A stretch of 50,964 nucleotides of DNA. Origin: a virus. Shown one piece after another: positions 1 through 8,000 of this stretch (position 1 is its first letter; each line of letters starts with the position of its first letter). The DNA is taken from positions 1 to 50,964 of the IMG/VR virus record IMGVR_UViG_3300041809_001476, one strand, 5' to 3'. The position numbers and the translations under genes are program-made. The notes below the pieces were generated by a model that saw nothing but the letters and a program-made list of their open reading frames with translations, did no database searches and was not told where the DNA came from.

Positions 1-157
1 GATTCAATATGACCTTCTAACAACTAGCACGGAACACCAGGATTGTCTACGGGAATGTCCTAAGTGCATACGGGACGAAGTACAATGCACCGATTGTGTC
101 ATGCAGCAAGTCTAGCTGATTTGCTTGGTCCTTCAGTAGATTGTATTGGAGGCAACA

Positions 158-721
158 ATGTCATTCATAGGCAGCCACCTACTCTTCGGATTCTTCTTAA
201 TCTGTGCGGCGTTCGCCAGCCCGTTCATCCTCGTGGGTGTCATCACATACTACCGTCCCAAGCAAACCGTGCGCTGTGTCGAGAAGTCGTTCAAGTGGCT
301 TGCCATCGTGGTCGCGGTACTGGTTGCCCTAATCATACTCTTCGCCATTATTGATGCCATGACGCCTATGACACTCGTGATAATCCTATTGCTCGCGATC
401 CTTTTCAGGCAGCACAGGCAAAGGGCCAGTCACAATCTGACTCCTGCTCCAGTTGATCATCATGCCGAAGCCATGCTTGATAACATGGCGTCACTAGCTT
501 ACAAAGTCCAAGAACTTAAAGATCAGGTTGAACAACTTCAAGTTCAGCTAGCTGGCGTGTCCGTGGCGGCTTTGGGTGGTACCTCCCATCCTGCTGTCGA
601 GGGTGACTATGTCTGGTCAAGTGCTTACCGGGATGTCCTGGGACTGCGTCGCGAGTATGACAGTCTAAAGAGAGCACCGGGCGCGGAGCGTCTAACTGCC
701 GATGACAAGATCCGGGGATGA
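158..721 (+). CDS. Small membrane protein with C-terminal coiled coil
   Basis: Predicted 187-aa protein. I chose ATG 158 because GGAGG (149-153) sits just upstream; an upstream in-frame TTG at 146 has no ribosome binding site. Residues ~5-32, ~44-66 and ~67-84 are hydrophobic and look like two or three membrane spans. Residues ~107-138 form a heptad-like coiled coil (AYKVQELKDQVEQLQVQL), followed by a polar tail. This resembles phage inner-membrane proteins of unknown role. The leader carries the CAGTAG motif seen before three other genes. Function unknown; good confidence that it is a real gene. Confidence 0.75.
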   Translation: MSFIGSHLLFGFFLICAAFASPFILVGVITYYRPKQTVRCVEKSFKWLAIVVAVLVALIILFAIIDAMTPMTLVIILLLAILFRQHRQRASHNLTPAPVDHHAEAMLDNMASLAYKVQELKDQVEQLQVQLAGVSVAALGGTSHPAVEGDYVWSSAYRDVLGLRREYDSLKRAPGAERLTADDKIRG

Positions 722-941
722 GCATTCGCTGCCAGTATCCCCTGTCGGGGATTCGGATGACGATCTAATGGATTTCTACGGCATTGAAACGTTCGGGGAC
801 GGGCAATATCGCTTAGGACCCGGCTTGCGACCAGGATTATCCTTGGTACCTGCGTCGTCCTGTTCCACATCACCCCATTCGTTACGAAGACTGCTGACTT
901 TTACGAGTCCAGCACTGTCCAGGCGTAGCTTCCAATTGTAA

Positions 942-1386
942 TATGTGGCAACGGTGAGGCGGAGTGCCGTTCAGCACAGGCAAAGTGGTGTGATTTCCGG
1001 TACGTTACTGGCGTAGCTTGATGAGGCGGGGCATAGGCAAGGCACCGTCGATTTCAGTATCGGCGTAGTCTCTAGCATAGCTGGGGCATGGTGCAGTGAT
1101 TTCTCGCATCGGCACAGTGAGTTGACGTGACGGTGAAGTACCGTCGATTAAGGGCAACGTTACACGAAGTGGCGATTTTGCACAGCGGGGTTGTGTTACG
1201 GTTCCGTTAGACGAGGCATCGGCAAGATTGGGCTAAGTGCAGTGCTGGCAGAGTTATCCTCGGCTGAGGTACAGTTGCGTTGAGTCAAGTTTAGCACGGG
1301 CGATGTAGTGCTAGATTCTGCGTTGGCATAGCGGAGTGCAACTTGGTTGGGTCATGGTGAAGCACGATTTAGTTCTGCTCAGTTGT
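942..1386. repeat. G-rich degenerate repeat tract without genes
   Basis: About 445 bp without a convincing ORF. The plus strand is rich in short, imperfectly repeated units built on GGCRNAG or GGCAxxG, for example AGGCGGGGCATAGGCAAGGC (1024-1043), GGCGTAG twice, GGCATAGCGGAGTGC near 1325, and ACCGTCGATT twice (1044 and 1140). Purine/G bias on one strand and irregular spacing distinguish it from CRISPR or simple tandem repeats. No function is assigned; it could be a recombination-prone tract, an origin-like region or a family of degenerate RNA elements. Confidence 0.6.
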
Positions 1387-1448
1387 TCCGGGAGGATTCC
1401 GTGGAGACACGGACACATGTTGCCATAACGGTGCCTCAACCTCCCGGA
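1387..1448 (+). ncRNA. Candidate compact structured RNA
   Basis: An outer 9-bp perfect stem is formed by TCCGGGAGG (1387-1395) and CCTCCCGGA (1440-1448). It encloses a 6-bp hairpin TCCGTG-GAGA-CACGGA (1398-1413) with a GNRA tetraloop, and a weaker GTTG...CAAC pairing (1419-1440). There is no U-run, so it is not an obvious terminator. It ends the G-rich repeat tract and precedes a small ORF. It could be a small RNA, a cis-regulatory leader or a DNA-level cruciform; the family is unrecognised. Confidence 0.5.
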
Positions 1449-1476
1449 GCATCATTGTCCACAGTATTGAAGCGTC

Positions 1477-1830
1477 GTGAAAGAGCAAATTGAGCAGCTG
1501 GTTCGTTCTGGCAAGTGTATGAAAGAGATCGCTGTTATCCTGGGTTTTCCTTACAGCAAATTTCCCTTCATTCTTGAGGAATTATGGCCTGAAACTCATG
1601 GCCGATGGACGAAGCTCTGTGAATTACTCGGTGTAGATCCCTGGGCGACCACAAAACGCAACACCTGTGCAGGCGCGGCGGGATCAGCTGTTTTCTCAAT
1701 GTTGGCAAGGGATTTTCCTGCTCAAAGTAGCACTATTAGAACCAGGTCAGGAGTATTCAAACTCCCGGAGATCCACATCAAAATTGGTGTGGATTTTCTG
1801 TTTAGGAGGCAACATGTTACGTTGGGCTGA
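1477..1830 (+). CDS. Hypothetical protein, HTH-like N-terminus, doubtful C-terminus
   Basis: Open reading frame of 117 codons from GTG 1477; ATG 1519 is an alternative start. The first ~55 residues look protein-like and resemble a helix-turn-helix (MKEIAVILGFPYSKFPFIL). The last third is low in character, and a terminator-like hairpin lies inside it at 1771-1803. Another frame over 1645-1760 (RRDQLFSQCWQGIFLL) looks more protein-like, so a frameshift near 1650 is possible. No clear ribosome binding site. Function unknown. Confidence 0.4.
   Translation: MKEQIEQLVRSGKCMKEIAVILGFPYSKFPFILEELWPETHGRWTKLCELLGVDPWATTKRNTCAGAAGSAVFSMLARDFPAQSSTIRTRSGVFKLPEIHIKIGVDFLFRRQHVTLG
1771..1803 (+). terminator. 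Rho-independent terminator or attenuator
   Basis: ATCCACATC (1771-1779), loop AAAATT, GGTGTGGAT (1786-1794), followed by TTTCTGTTT. The stem has nine pairs including one G-U. It lies just upstream of the ribosome binding site of the 1814 gene, so it may attenuate that gene or end the transcript of the 1477 gene. Confidence 0.65.
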
Positions 1831-1957
1831 ATTTAACACCGAGGAAGAGGCCGATTCATTTTGTTTTGGTTTGAACGGGTTCGGCTGTCCGTTCTATAAA
1901 TTGTACGGGGTTAACGGACGCGGAAAATGGTGGGTAAGATTTGCCGGTCTCTACTAA
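1814..1957 (+). CDS. 47-aa small protein
   Basis: ATG 1814 is preceded by AGGAGG (1804-1809) at ideal spacing, which decides the start. The product is short and acidic at the N-terminus, with an aromatic, glycine-rich C-terminal half (YGVNGRGKWWVRFAGLY). This pattern is common in tiny phage proteins of unknown role. It is convergent with the minus-strand gene ending at 1954, overlapping it by 4 nt. Confidence 0.6.
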   Translation: MLRWAEFNTEEEADSFCFGLNGFGCPFYKLYGVNGRGKWWVRFAGLY

Positions 1958-2259
1958 GAACAGAAGGTCAGCAAAGTTTCAATAGCAGCGAGTAGTATCC
2001 CGGTGAGGATGACAACGAGTAAAATTCCGAGGAGAGAAGTTTTTAGGAGTTTCCAGAGAAGTGACGGTTCGGACGGCCTAATCCTCGATGAGAAGTTTTT
2101 GGAAATTCGGGCACATTCGTTGCAAATAGTTGGTTCCTTACCCATAAAGATACCCGCTATTCCTATGGGCCAGAATAAAAGGCAAGTTGGTAGCACCCAA
2201 TCTGGGTAATGGCCCGCTTCAGTTACTTTTCCACACTTTTTACAGAGGTCTAATGCCAT
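1954..2259 (-). CDS. Zinc-ribbon membrane protein
   Basis: 101-aa protein. The N-terminus has CKKC (residues 6-9) and a second CNEC (~46-49), typical of a zinc ribbon. A hydrophobic stretch lies between them and a strong transmembrane helix at the C-terminus (SLLGILLVVILTGILLAAIE). The start ATG (2259-2257) overlaps the ATG of the divergent HNH gene (2258-2260) inside one CATG. Function unknown; probably membrane-bound with its metal site in the cytoplasm. Confidence 0.65.
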   Translation of the reverse strand: MALDLCKKCGKVTEAGHYPDWVLPTCLLFWPIGIAGIFMGKEPTICNECARISKNFSSRIRPSEPSLLWKLLKTSLLGILLVVILTGILLAAIETLLTFCS

Positions 2260-2986
2260 GTGCCTACACTCTACCGTTGCCTTCTACAAATCAGCTACAG
2301 AAACCCAACAGAGACGAATTTTGACCATTTCCAAACATCTCCGTGAGGCGTTAGTAAGCCGGTTCCCAGGTGTGGATTTTACGCCTTATTTTGCCTTCAT
2401 TGAATCCCGACCTTCGGTGAAGAAAGGCGAGAAGCACCATATACTTCCCGAGAACGAATTCCCCAACTTTAAGAACGCTGTCGGCAACCTGATTCGAGTA
2501 TCCACAGGGGACCATCTAATGGCCCACTATTACTTGGCCCTTTGTGCGCCGGACTTCGTCCCATTCCAGATGGTTTTCTATTTCATGGCCAATTTCAGGA
2601 AGTACGCTTCCCAGATCAAACTCGAGGAGTTACCTAGTTTTTGCGAAATCTTCGAAAAGGGAAGAGAACGACAAAAAGTCATAGCAGCAGAAGTTGGTAG
2701 GCAAAATGTAATTAGTGGTCAGTTCGCCAAAATCCAAACGGTTGAAAACAGTTTGAAAGGAGGCCGTGTCGCTGGTCGTATCGCTGTGGATAGCGGCCAG
2801 CTTGCTAAAGCCAGTGTTTTAGGTGGTTTAGCCTCTTTGAAATTAGGTTTGTCTTCGTTAAACCTTAGCCAAATGAAGCCAGAGGATCTCTCCAAGTGGG
2901 GTACAAAGGGTAATCATGTCCGTTTTCACGTCAATCGCGGTATTACTAATTCAGAATGTTCGTTGTGCGGAGGTAAAGATCAATAA
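2258..2986 (+). CDS. HNH homing endonuclease with modular DNA-binding repeats
   Basis: 242-aa protein. Residues ~58-95 carry an HNH core (KHHILPENEFPN then NLIRVSTGDHLMAHYYLAL), where paired His residues coordinate metal and cut DNA. The C-terminal part (~165-240) has GGRVAGRIAVDSGQLAKASV-type repeats and ends in HVNRGITNSECSLCGG, the pattern of nuclease-associated modular DNA-binding motifs in phage homing enzymes. AGAGGT (2244-2249) is the ribosome binding site and lies within the divergent gene. A terminator follows at 3013. It is probably a selfish mobile gene. Confidence 0.85.
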   Translation: MCLHSTVAFYKSATETQQRRILTISKHLREALVSRFPGVDFTPYFAFIESRPSVKKGEKHHILPENEFPNFKNAVGNLIRVSTGDHLMAHYYLALCAPDFVPFQMVFYFMANFRKYASQIKLEELPSFCEIFEKGRERQKVIAAEVGRQNVISGQFAKIQTVENSLKGGRVAGRIAVDSGQLAKASVLGGLASLKLGLSSLNLSQMKPEDLSKWGTKGNHVRFHVNRGITNSECSLCGGKDQ

Positions 2987-3012
2987 CAAGTAATTGAAAA
3001 CAATCAAACGGC

Positions 3013-3047
3013 GGCGCGATTCTACATGGATCGCGCTGTTTGTTTTT
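3013..3047 (+). terminator. Rho-independent terminator after HNH gene
   Basis: GGCGCGAT (3013-3020), a 9-nt loop, ATCGCGCT (3030-3037), then GTTTGTTTTT. Strong GC stem and a U-rich tail. Confidence 0.85.
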
Positions 3048-3081
3048 AGCTGATTTTGGCCTAAATCTCGTAGGATGATAT

Positions 3082-3714
3082 ATGACGAAAACACTTTTTG
3101 CTTTACTCATCTCGTTGTGCTTGACTGTGGTTGCCCACGGCCAAGTTTCGGCTATGGATGAACACAAGCTCGATGCTTTCGCCCATGCCATAGCACATGC
3201 GGAAGGATTTGGTGTGAGGAACACCATTCCGACGCGATATCACAACCCCGGCGACATTCGTAGCAGACGCGGTGGACGCCATTATGCGGGCCAAGTGGGC
3301 CTCAATAGACACGGATATGTGATTTTCAAAAATGATGCGGCGGGTTTTGCCGCGCTGAAGGACCAACTACGGTTGATGGTTTCCGGCCAATCGAAACATT
3401 ACGGCGCGGATATGACTCTAGAACGTGTGGCACGAATTTATGCCACTGGTTGGAAGCGGTGGGCTAAGAACGTCGCCAAACAGCTCGGGGTGTCCCCTTC
3501 TGTGACTTTGGTTGAATATTTCGACATTCCGCCTAGCGTTCAAGTCAGTGACGACGGTCATGCTCTAAGCTCGATTTTAACGTTCACGCCGGTACTTCCG
3601 GCTTCTCCAAATGAATTGTCGAAGGAGCAGGAGAAGGCTCTCGACGATGCCACGTTACAGATGTTGTACCAGCAGGACCAGGATAATCTGCAGCGACAGA
3701 CATTTTGTATCTGA
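3082..3714 (+). CDS. Secreted lysozyme/transglycosylase-like hydrolase
   Basis: 210-aa protein. Residues 1-20 are a signal peptide (hydrophobic core FALLISLCLTVVA). The mature part has an HAEGFG motif with Glu41 as candidate catalytic acid, then YHNPGDIRS and a FKNDAAGFAALKDQLRLM block. This is the layout of the small muramidase-like domain found in phage tail and lysis proteins ('NNPGNI...G..A'). Residues 110-140 (YATGWKRWAKNVAKQLGV) complete the fold. Probable target is peptidoglycan. Placement before the tail operon suggests lysis or cell-wall penetration. Exact family uncertain. Confidence 0.7.
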   Translation: MTKTLFALLISLCLTVVAHGQVSAMDEHKLDAFAHAIAHAEGFGVRNTIPTRYHNPGDIRSRRGGRHYAGQVGLNRHGYVIFKNDAAGFAALKDQLRLMVSGQSKHYGADMTLERVARIYATGWKRWAKNVAKQLGVSPSVTLVEYFDIPPSVQVSDDGHALSSILTFTPVLPASPNELSKEQEKALDDATLQMLYQQDQDNLQRQTFCI

Positions 3715-3740
3715 TCGAAATCGGGCAGTATTGAGTCAAC

Positions 3741-4001
3741 ATGAGAGTTATCCTGCTGCCCGATGAACCCGATAACAACCTTTATGATTATCTTCTGCAT
3801 GTTGTCCGCTCCCATACTGGAGCGGGCATTGTGCCGGAGGAAGGGTTGTTGGCTTACAATCTCTATGCGCGGATTACCCAAGCCCAAGCGGTAGATTTAG
3901 CGAATGCGGAGTGTGCTCAGGAAACTGTTCAACAGCTTGAGCAATTGAAACAACAAGAATCGGAATCCGAAACTCCGCAGTCGGAAAGTGGACAGGTTTA
4001 G
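3741..4001 (+). CDS. Hypothetical 86-aa protein
   Basis: Begins at ATG 3741, 26 nt after the hydrolase gene, and ends in a Glu/Gln/Ser-rich tail (EQLKQQESESETPQSES). The first half has a compact alpha/beta look (MRVILLPDEPDNNLYDYLLH). It is convergent with the lysozyme gene, sharing 4 nt. Function unknown; possibly cotranscribed with the secreted hydrolase. Confidence 0.6.
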   Translation: MRVILLPDEPDNNLYDYLLHVVRSHTGAGIVPEEGLLAYNLYARITQAQAVDLANAECAQETVQQLEQLKQQESESETPQSESGQV

Positions 4002-4441
4002 GAATCAAACTCCGTAGTTTCGGCCTGCCTGCGCCGCAATAACCCTGCTACAACTTGACCTCCTGCATGGTCCCAAAGATCAAATTGGGCCGCCGCGCCC
4101 GCGTAATTCCCCGAATTTAGGAGGCGCAGCATTGTGCTGGATTCAAAGTTCCCACTTCCATCGTTGAAGACGAAATCTGTTAGAGCGTCAAACTCTCCTT
4201 GCGTGAGAGTTACGGTCACAACTCGATTGACAACCTCGGCTGCCCACAGGATGTCTTCCAGGAGCCAAGCATCGGCTTGGGCTTGGGTGATTACCATTCC
4301 AACAGTTACATTAGGCCCAGTGTGACCCCAACCCACGGTTGGAACTCCATGAATGTCTGCGTATCCTACAAGAGCGCAGGATTCGAATTGTTCGGTTAAA
4401 TGCTCCCCAGTTTGGGAATAAACCATTGGAGGATTTGGCAT
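3998..4441 (-). CDS. T4-type lysozyme (endolysin)
   Basis: 147-aa glycoside hydrolase family 24-like lysozyme that cleaves the glycan strands of peptidoglycan. The catalytic triad is visible with T4 spacing: Glu20 in FESC, Asp29, and Thr35 in GVPTVGWGHT (9 and 6 residues apart, as in T4 E11-D20-T26). No signal peptide, so it would need a holin or work from the virion. It is second in a two-gene minus-strand operon, 10 nt after the 4452-4991 gene. It could be a baseplate lysozyme rather than the lysis enzyme, given its structural neighbour. Confidence 0.85.
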   Translation of the reverse strand: MPNPPMVYSQTGEHLTEQFESCALVGYADIHGVPTVGWGHTGPNVTVGMVITQAQADAWLLEDILWAAEVVNRVVTVTLTQGEFDALTDFVFNDGSGNFESSTMLRLLNSGNYAGAAAQFDLWDHAGGQVVAGLLRRRQAETTEFDS

Positions 4442-4451
4442 TGTTTTGTCC

Positions 4452-4991
4452 TTATGTTGCCACGTCTAAGTAGAAACTGTCCTGGGTAAAATCCAGCGTT
4501 ACCACCATGGTGGAAGCAGGCCCGTCGTTTTGCAAGATGTTCTCAGCTCCTTCGTCGGGAGTGTAGATCACGGAAATCACGCCGTCAGCATAGGCCAATC
4601 CACTCGGAGTGTATCCGATAGTGCTTTCGTTGAAGTTATTTGTTAACGCATAAAGATCAGCCAACAGGAACTGCATCCACAAAGTCAAGTTCGGATAGGT
4701 GGATTCGTCCAGGATTGTCAAAGCAACTTTGGACAACAGGACTAGACCGGCAGTCGGGAAGCTCGCTTGGGCGCTTCGGTACGGTCCTGGTGTATCAGCT
4801 TCTACAAACCATGAAGCGTATTGAAGACCTGAGATCTCTGAAACTTGCTGCCCGTCTGTGTAAAGGATTCCGTCCCAAGCAAATCCGTTGTGCCCAAGTG
4901 ATGGATTGTAGAAGGAATCGTCATCTTTAAGCTCTATCAGCGCGGTGGCTACCATGCTCTGATTCAAGTAGTTGTATGGGATAACTGCCAT
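4452..4991 (-). CDS. Putative phage structural protein
   Basis: 179-aa beta-rich, acidic protein without signal peptide or membrane segment; rich in Asp, Thr and aromatic residues (SFYNPSLGHNGFAWDGILY). It is the first gene of a minus-strand pair with the lysozyme and divergent from the 5058 spike gene, with a 66-bp promoter region between them. Composition matches tail-associated proteins. I do not recognise the family. Confidence 0.6.
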   Translation of the reverse strand: MAVIPYNYLNQSMVATALIELKDDDSFYNPSLGHNGFAWDGILYTDGQQVSEISGLQYASWFVEADTPGPYRSAQASFPTAGLVLLSKVALTILDESTYPNLTLWMQFLLADLYALTNNFNESTIGYTPSGLAYADGVISVIYTPDEGAENILQNDGPASTMVVTLDFTQDSFYLDVAT

Positions 4992-5057
4992 CGTTGGTTT
5001 CTCGCCTTCGGAGTCCTATATGAAGGTTTCGAAACCGACTTCCGGAAGTCAGAATAG

Positions 5058-8000
5058 ATGAAGACCTATCCCACAACAGTTTCCCGAACTTTAGACCCCA
5101 CTGGCAAGTCTCTCGTCACCGTCGTAGGCCAACATGACCAAGAGCTGGCCGATGCAGACATTGACCTTATACAAGATCTCCAAGATTTGAAACGGACGAG
5201 TCTCTTGGAGTTCACTACTTCGGGCGGCATTACTTATGCTCCTTTTCAGTTTAACTCATTCACTCCCAACACTTTCTTCATACCGGCCTTCGATGTCCTG
5301 TTCAATGGGGAAGTAATCCATGTGGCCGGCAATCTATCGGCTGATCTGAATCTGAACCGTGTGGTACTTCCGCCACCCTCGTTTTGGGCACCAGGCACCC
5401 AGGCCGAAGATGCTAGTGTCTACGTCGTGTTCTTGGAGATCTGGTATCAAGCGTTGAATTCTGTCTCTGGTCAGGGTTACTACAAAGATCCTCAGACGGG
5501 CTTGCTCTATTTTTATCCTTACGGCGGTGTTAACCCGGATCCCTCCAATGCGGAAACAATCCCGAACGATAATACCGATCCTTTCTTGCCCAACATCACT
5601 ACGCAGCGTGCACAGATCCAGTGGCGTCTCAGTGTGCAGAATGTTTCACTGAGCTACAATTTTTCATCGTACTTGTTTGGTCTGGATCCCGACACCACGG
5701 ATACGTCGGCTTTTAGTGTTCCATTAGCTGTGCAGGCCCAAGCAGGCCAAACAGCTCCCATACCGGGTACAGCATATCAATTTGCCAATCTAGGTCCTAT
5801 CACTGGGGACTCAGCTGTTTGGCGAGCAGGTTTTCCGATTTGGAATGCAGCAACTTCTTATGCGTTAAATGCTATTGTCACCTATGGTGATCAGTTGTAC
5901 TACAGCACAGCAGCGAACAACGTCGGAAACATTCCAAGTGTTGGTGCTCCCTGGGCTGTTGCCACTATCTATGCTTCTTCTTTGGGCACCATGGATGGCT
6001 ACAGCTATGCTATGCCAGTGGCAGTTGTTTTCCAGCGTAACTCGGGTCCCTTCAACATTGGTACCAATCCGTTTGGTTCTGCCAATCCGGCTATTACCGG
6101 CTCTGGTCTTCTGGCTTCGGGAATCTCGGGGCGCTATGATTCCAAGTTGGCGGACCAGATTTTCGTCGGTGACGTGATTGACACCCGTTCTACGGTCAAA
6201 CTTGACGGGTGGAATTACGATAAAATCATGCGAGAAGGTTTCGGTGACCTGGCTGTGGGAAATACTCGCTTGGCGATTTCGCGCGGTCTATCCCCTGGCA
6301 ACAAACCCGAAGCTCTAGGATCGACGCTACCTTACACTGTGGCTGTAGCTCCAAGTCCAGTTTTGGGTACCAACACAATCAGTTCTTGGCTCCCTCTCAC
6401 TGTGGGTAACACGACGTTGAGTTGTGGATTTACAAATGGTTTTGGTTCAAATGCCCAGACCTTTTCCACAGCTATCTTAGTAACCACGAATCAAAAGGCA
6501 GTGGGTCTTATTGGGCAGCCTTGGGTCCAGAACGATTCCTTCACGATTTCGTTGCCGGTGAATGCCGGGGCAACCATCCAGGAAGTAAGTCTGACGGCTC
6601 TAGTCACCAATGCCTCGACCGGCCAGATCACTCCCGCTGCATTGCTCCAAGGGCAGGTACAGATCATCGTAGGATCTACATCCGCTTCCGTCACCTTCAA
6701 TAACGTTCTGACGGGTACAGCCTTTGACCCTGGTGCCAATCCAATATCTGTGGTCGTTGTAGTACAACTTACGGCGGGAACAGCGGTCAACCTAACCCAG
6801 ATCCCTCTGTCCGTGGACGGCGGCTTGCTCTCTGATTTCATTTCGGGGAAACAACTCCCGGTCTATGGTGTCTCGGATTATGTGGTTGATGCCACGTTGT
6901 TGACCACGGAAGTAGCTGAAATGCTAGTGTATAACCCAGCATACTCTAGTGTCGTTTTCGGAACCCAGGTTTGGCTCGCCATAGCTGGCACTGATCCGCG
7001 TTTAGCGCAGTCAATAGTTGGTGGTGTGCCATTCACCACGCTGACTCTGAATCGTCTAGCAATAAACGGGATCTCAAATGGGTTGTATGTTCTTCAGGCT
7101 TGGGACCAGGCTACGAATGTTTACTATGCTGTTTCCAGTCGCAGAATGAATGGGGCTAACACTTCAGTTACGGTCCAAGGCGCGGTGCCGGCAACCTCGA
7201 CTCTTATGGTTTCTCTGTTGTTGCAAGACACTTGCCAAGTCGCTTACAACGCACCGGTCAAAGCTATCACCACGATTGAAGAAACCGTCTTAGTGGGCAA
7301 CTACAGTTCGAATTTCTTGTTCTCCATGGATCCTCGCGTCAGCATCGTCTCAGTGTACTACAACTCGGCGAACAGCACAAACACGATTCTGTTAGCAGCT
7401 AACGGGTGCACTCTCCAAGGAGTTTCAGGGGACACCGTTACCCCGATGATTTGGGTTTTAGACAACCTTGGGAATTTGAACGCCAGTCCAATCAGTAGTT
7501 TGAACATAGCTGACGGTTTGATGACGGTCCAGGTTGTGGGAAACAACCTCACCACAGCCACGTTTGTGCTCGCGATGGCTATCAATCCAAACCTTGATCC
7601 AAATTCTTCTTTCGTTGTGCAAATTGAATATCTGCCCTACCAGGGTGAAGGTGTTCTTTCAAGGAATTACGAATTTGTTCACGCTGAGGATAATGCGCTG
7701 GTGACTACCAATGGCACCGGCACAGCACCGGTGGCAGGATTGTCTGATGTGTTTCCTTATAACCGTGAGTTGCCACTCGCGGTGTCTATGCCTTCCCAGT
7801 TAAGCTGGAATGATGCGACTCTAACAAACGAAGCGGTATCTAGTTTCTTCGACAGCAACTTCGTTACGATGCGTGTAAATGATGTGGAACACACTTTCCT
7901 GGTGCCTTTGCATACTGCTGACTTCATCCCACCGGTTAACAAAGATCTTCGGAAGACCATCCAATTCATATCCACTGGTGGGCGCGGATTCTCCAAGGCC

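Noticed and set aside
702-941. 79-codon plus-strand ORF
   Set aside because: No ribosome binding site and low-complexity Ser/Leu-rich second half; overlaps the end of the first gene. Left unannotated, low likelihood.
942-1386. CRISPR array
   Set aside because: Repeats are degenerate and unevenly spaced; no constant repeat-spacer units.
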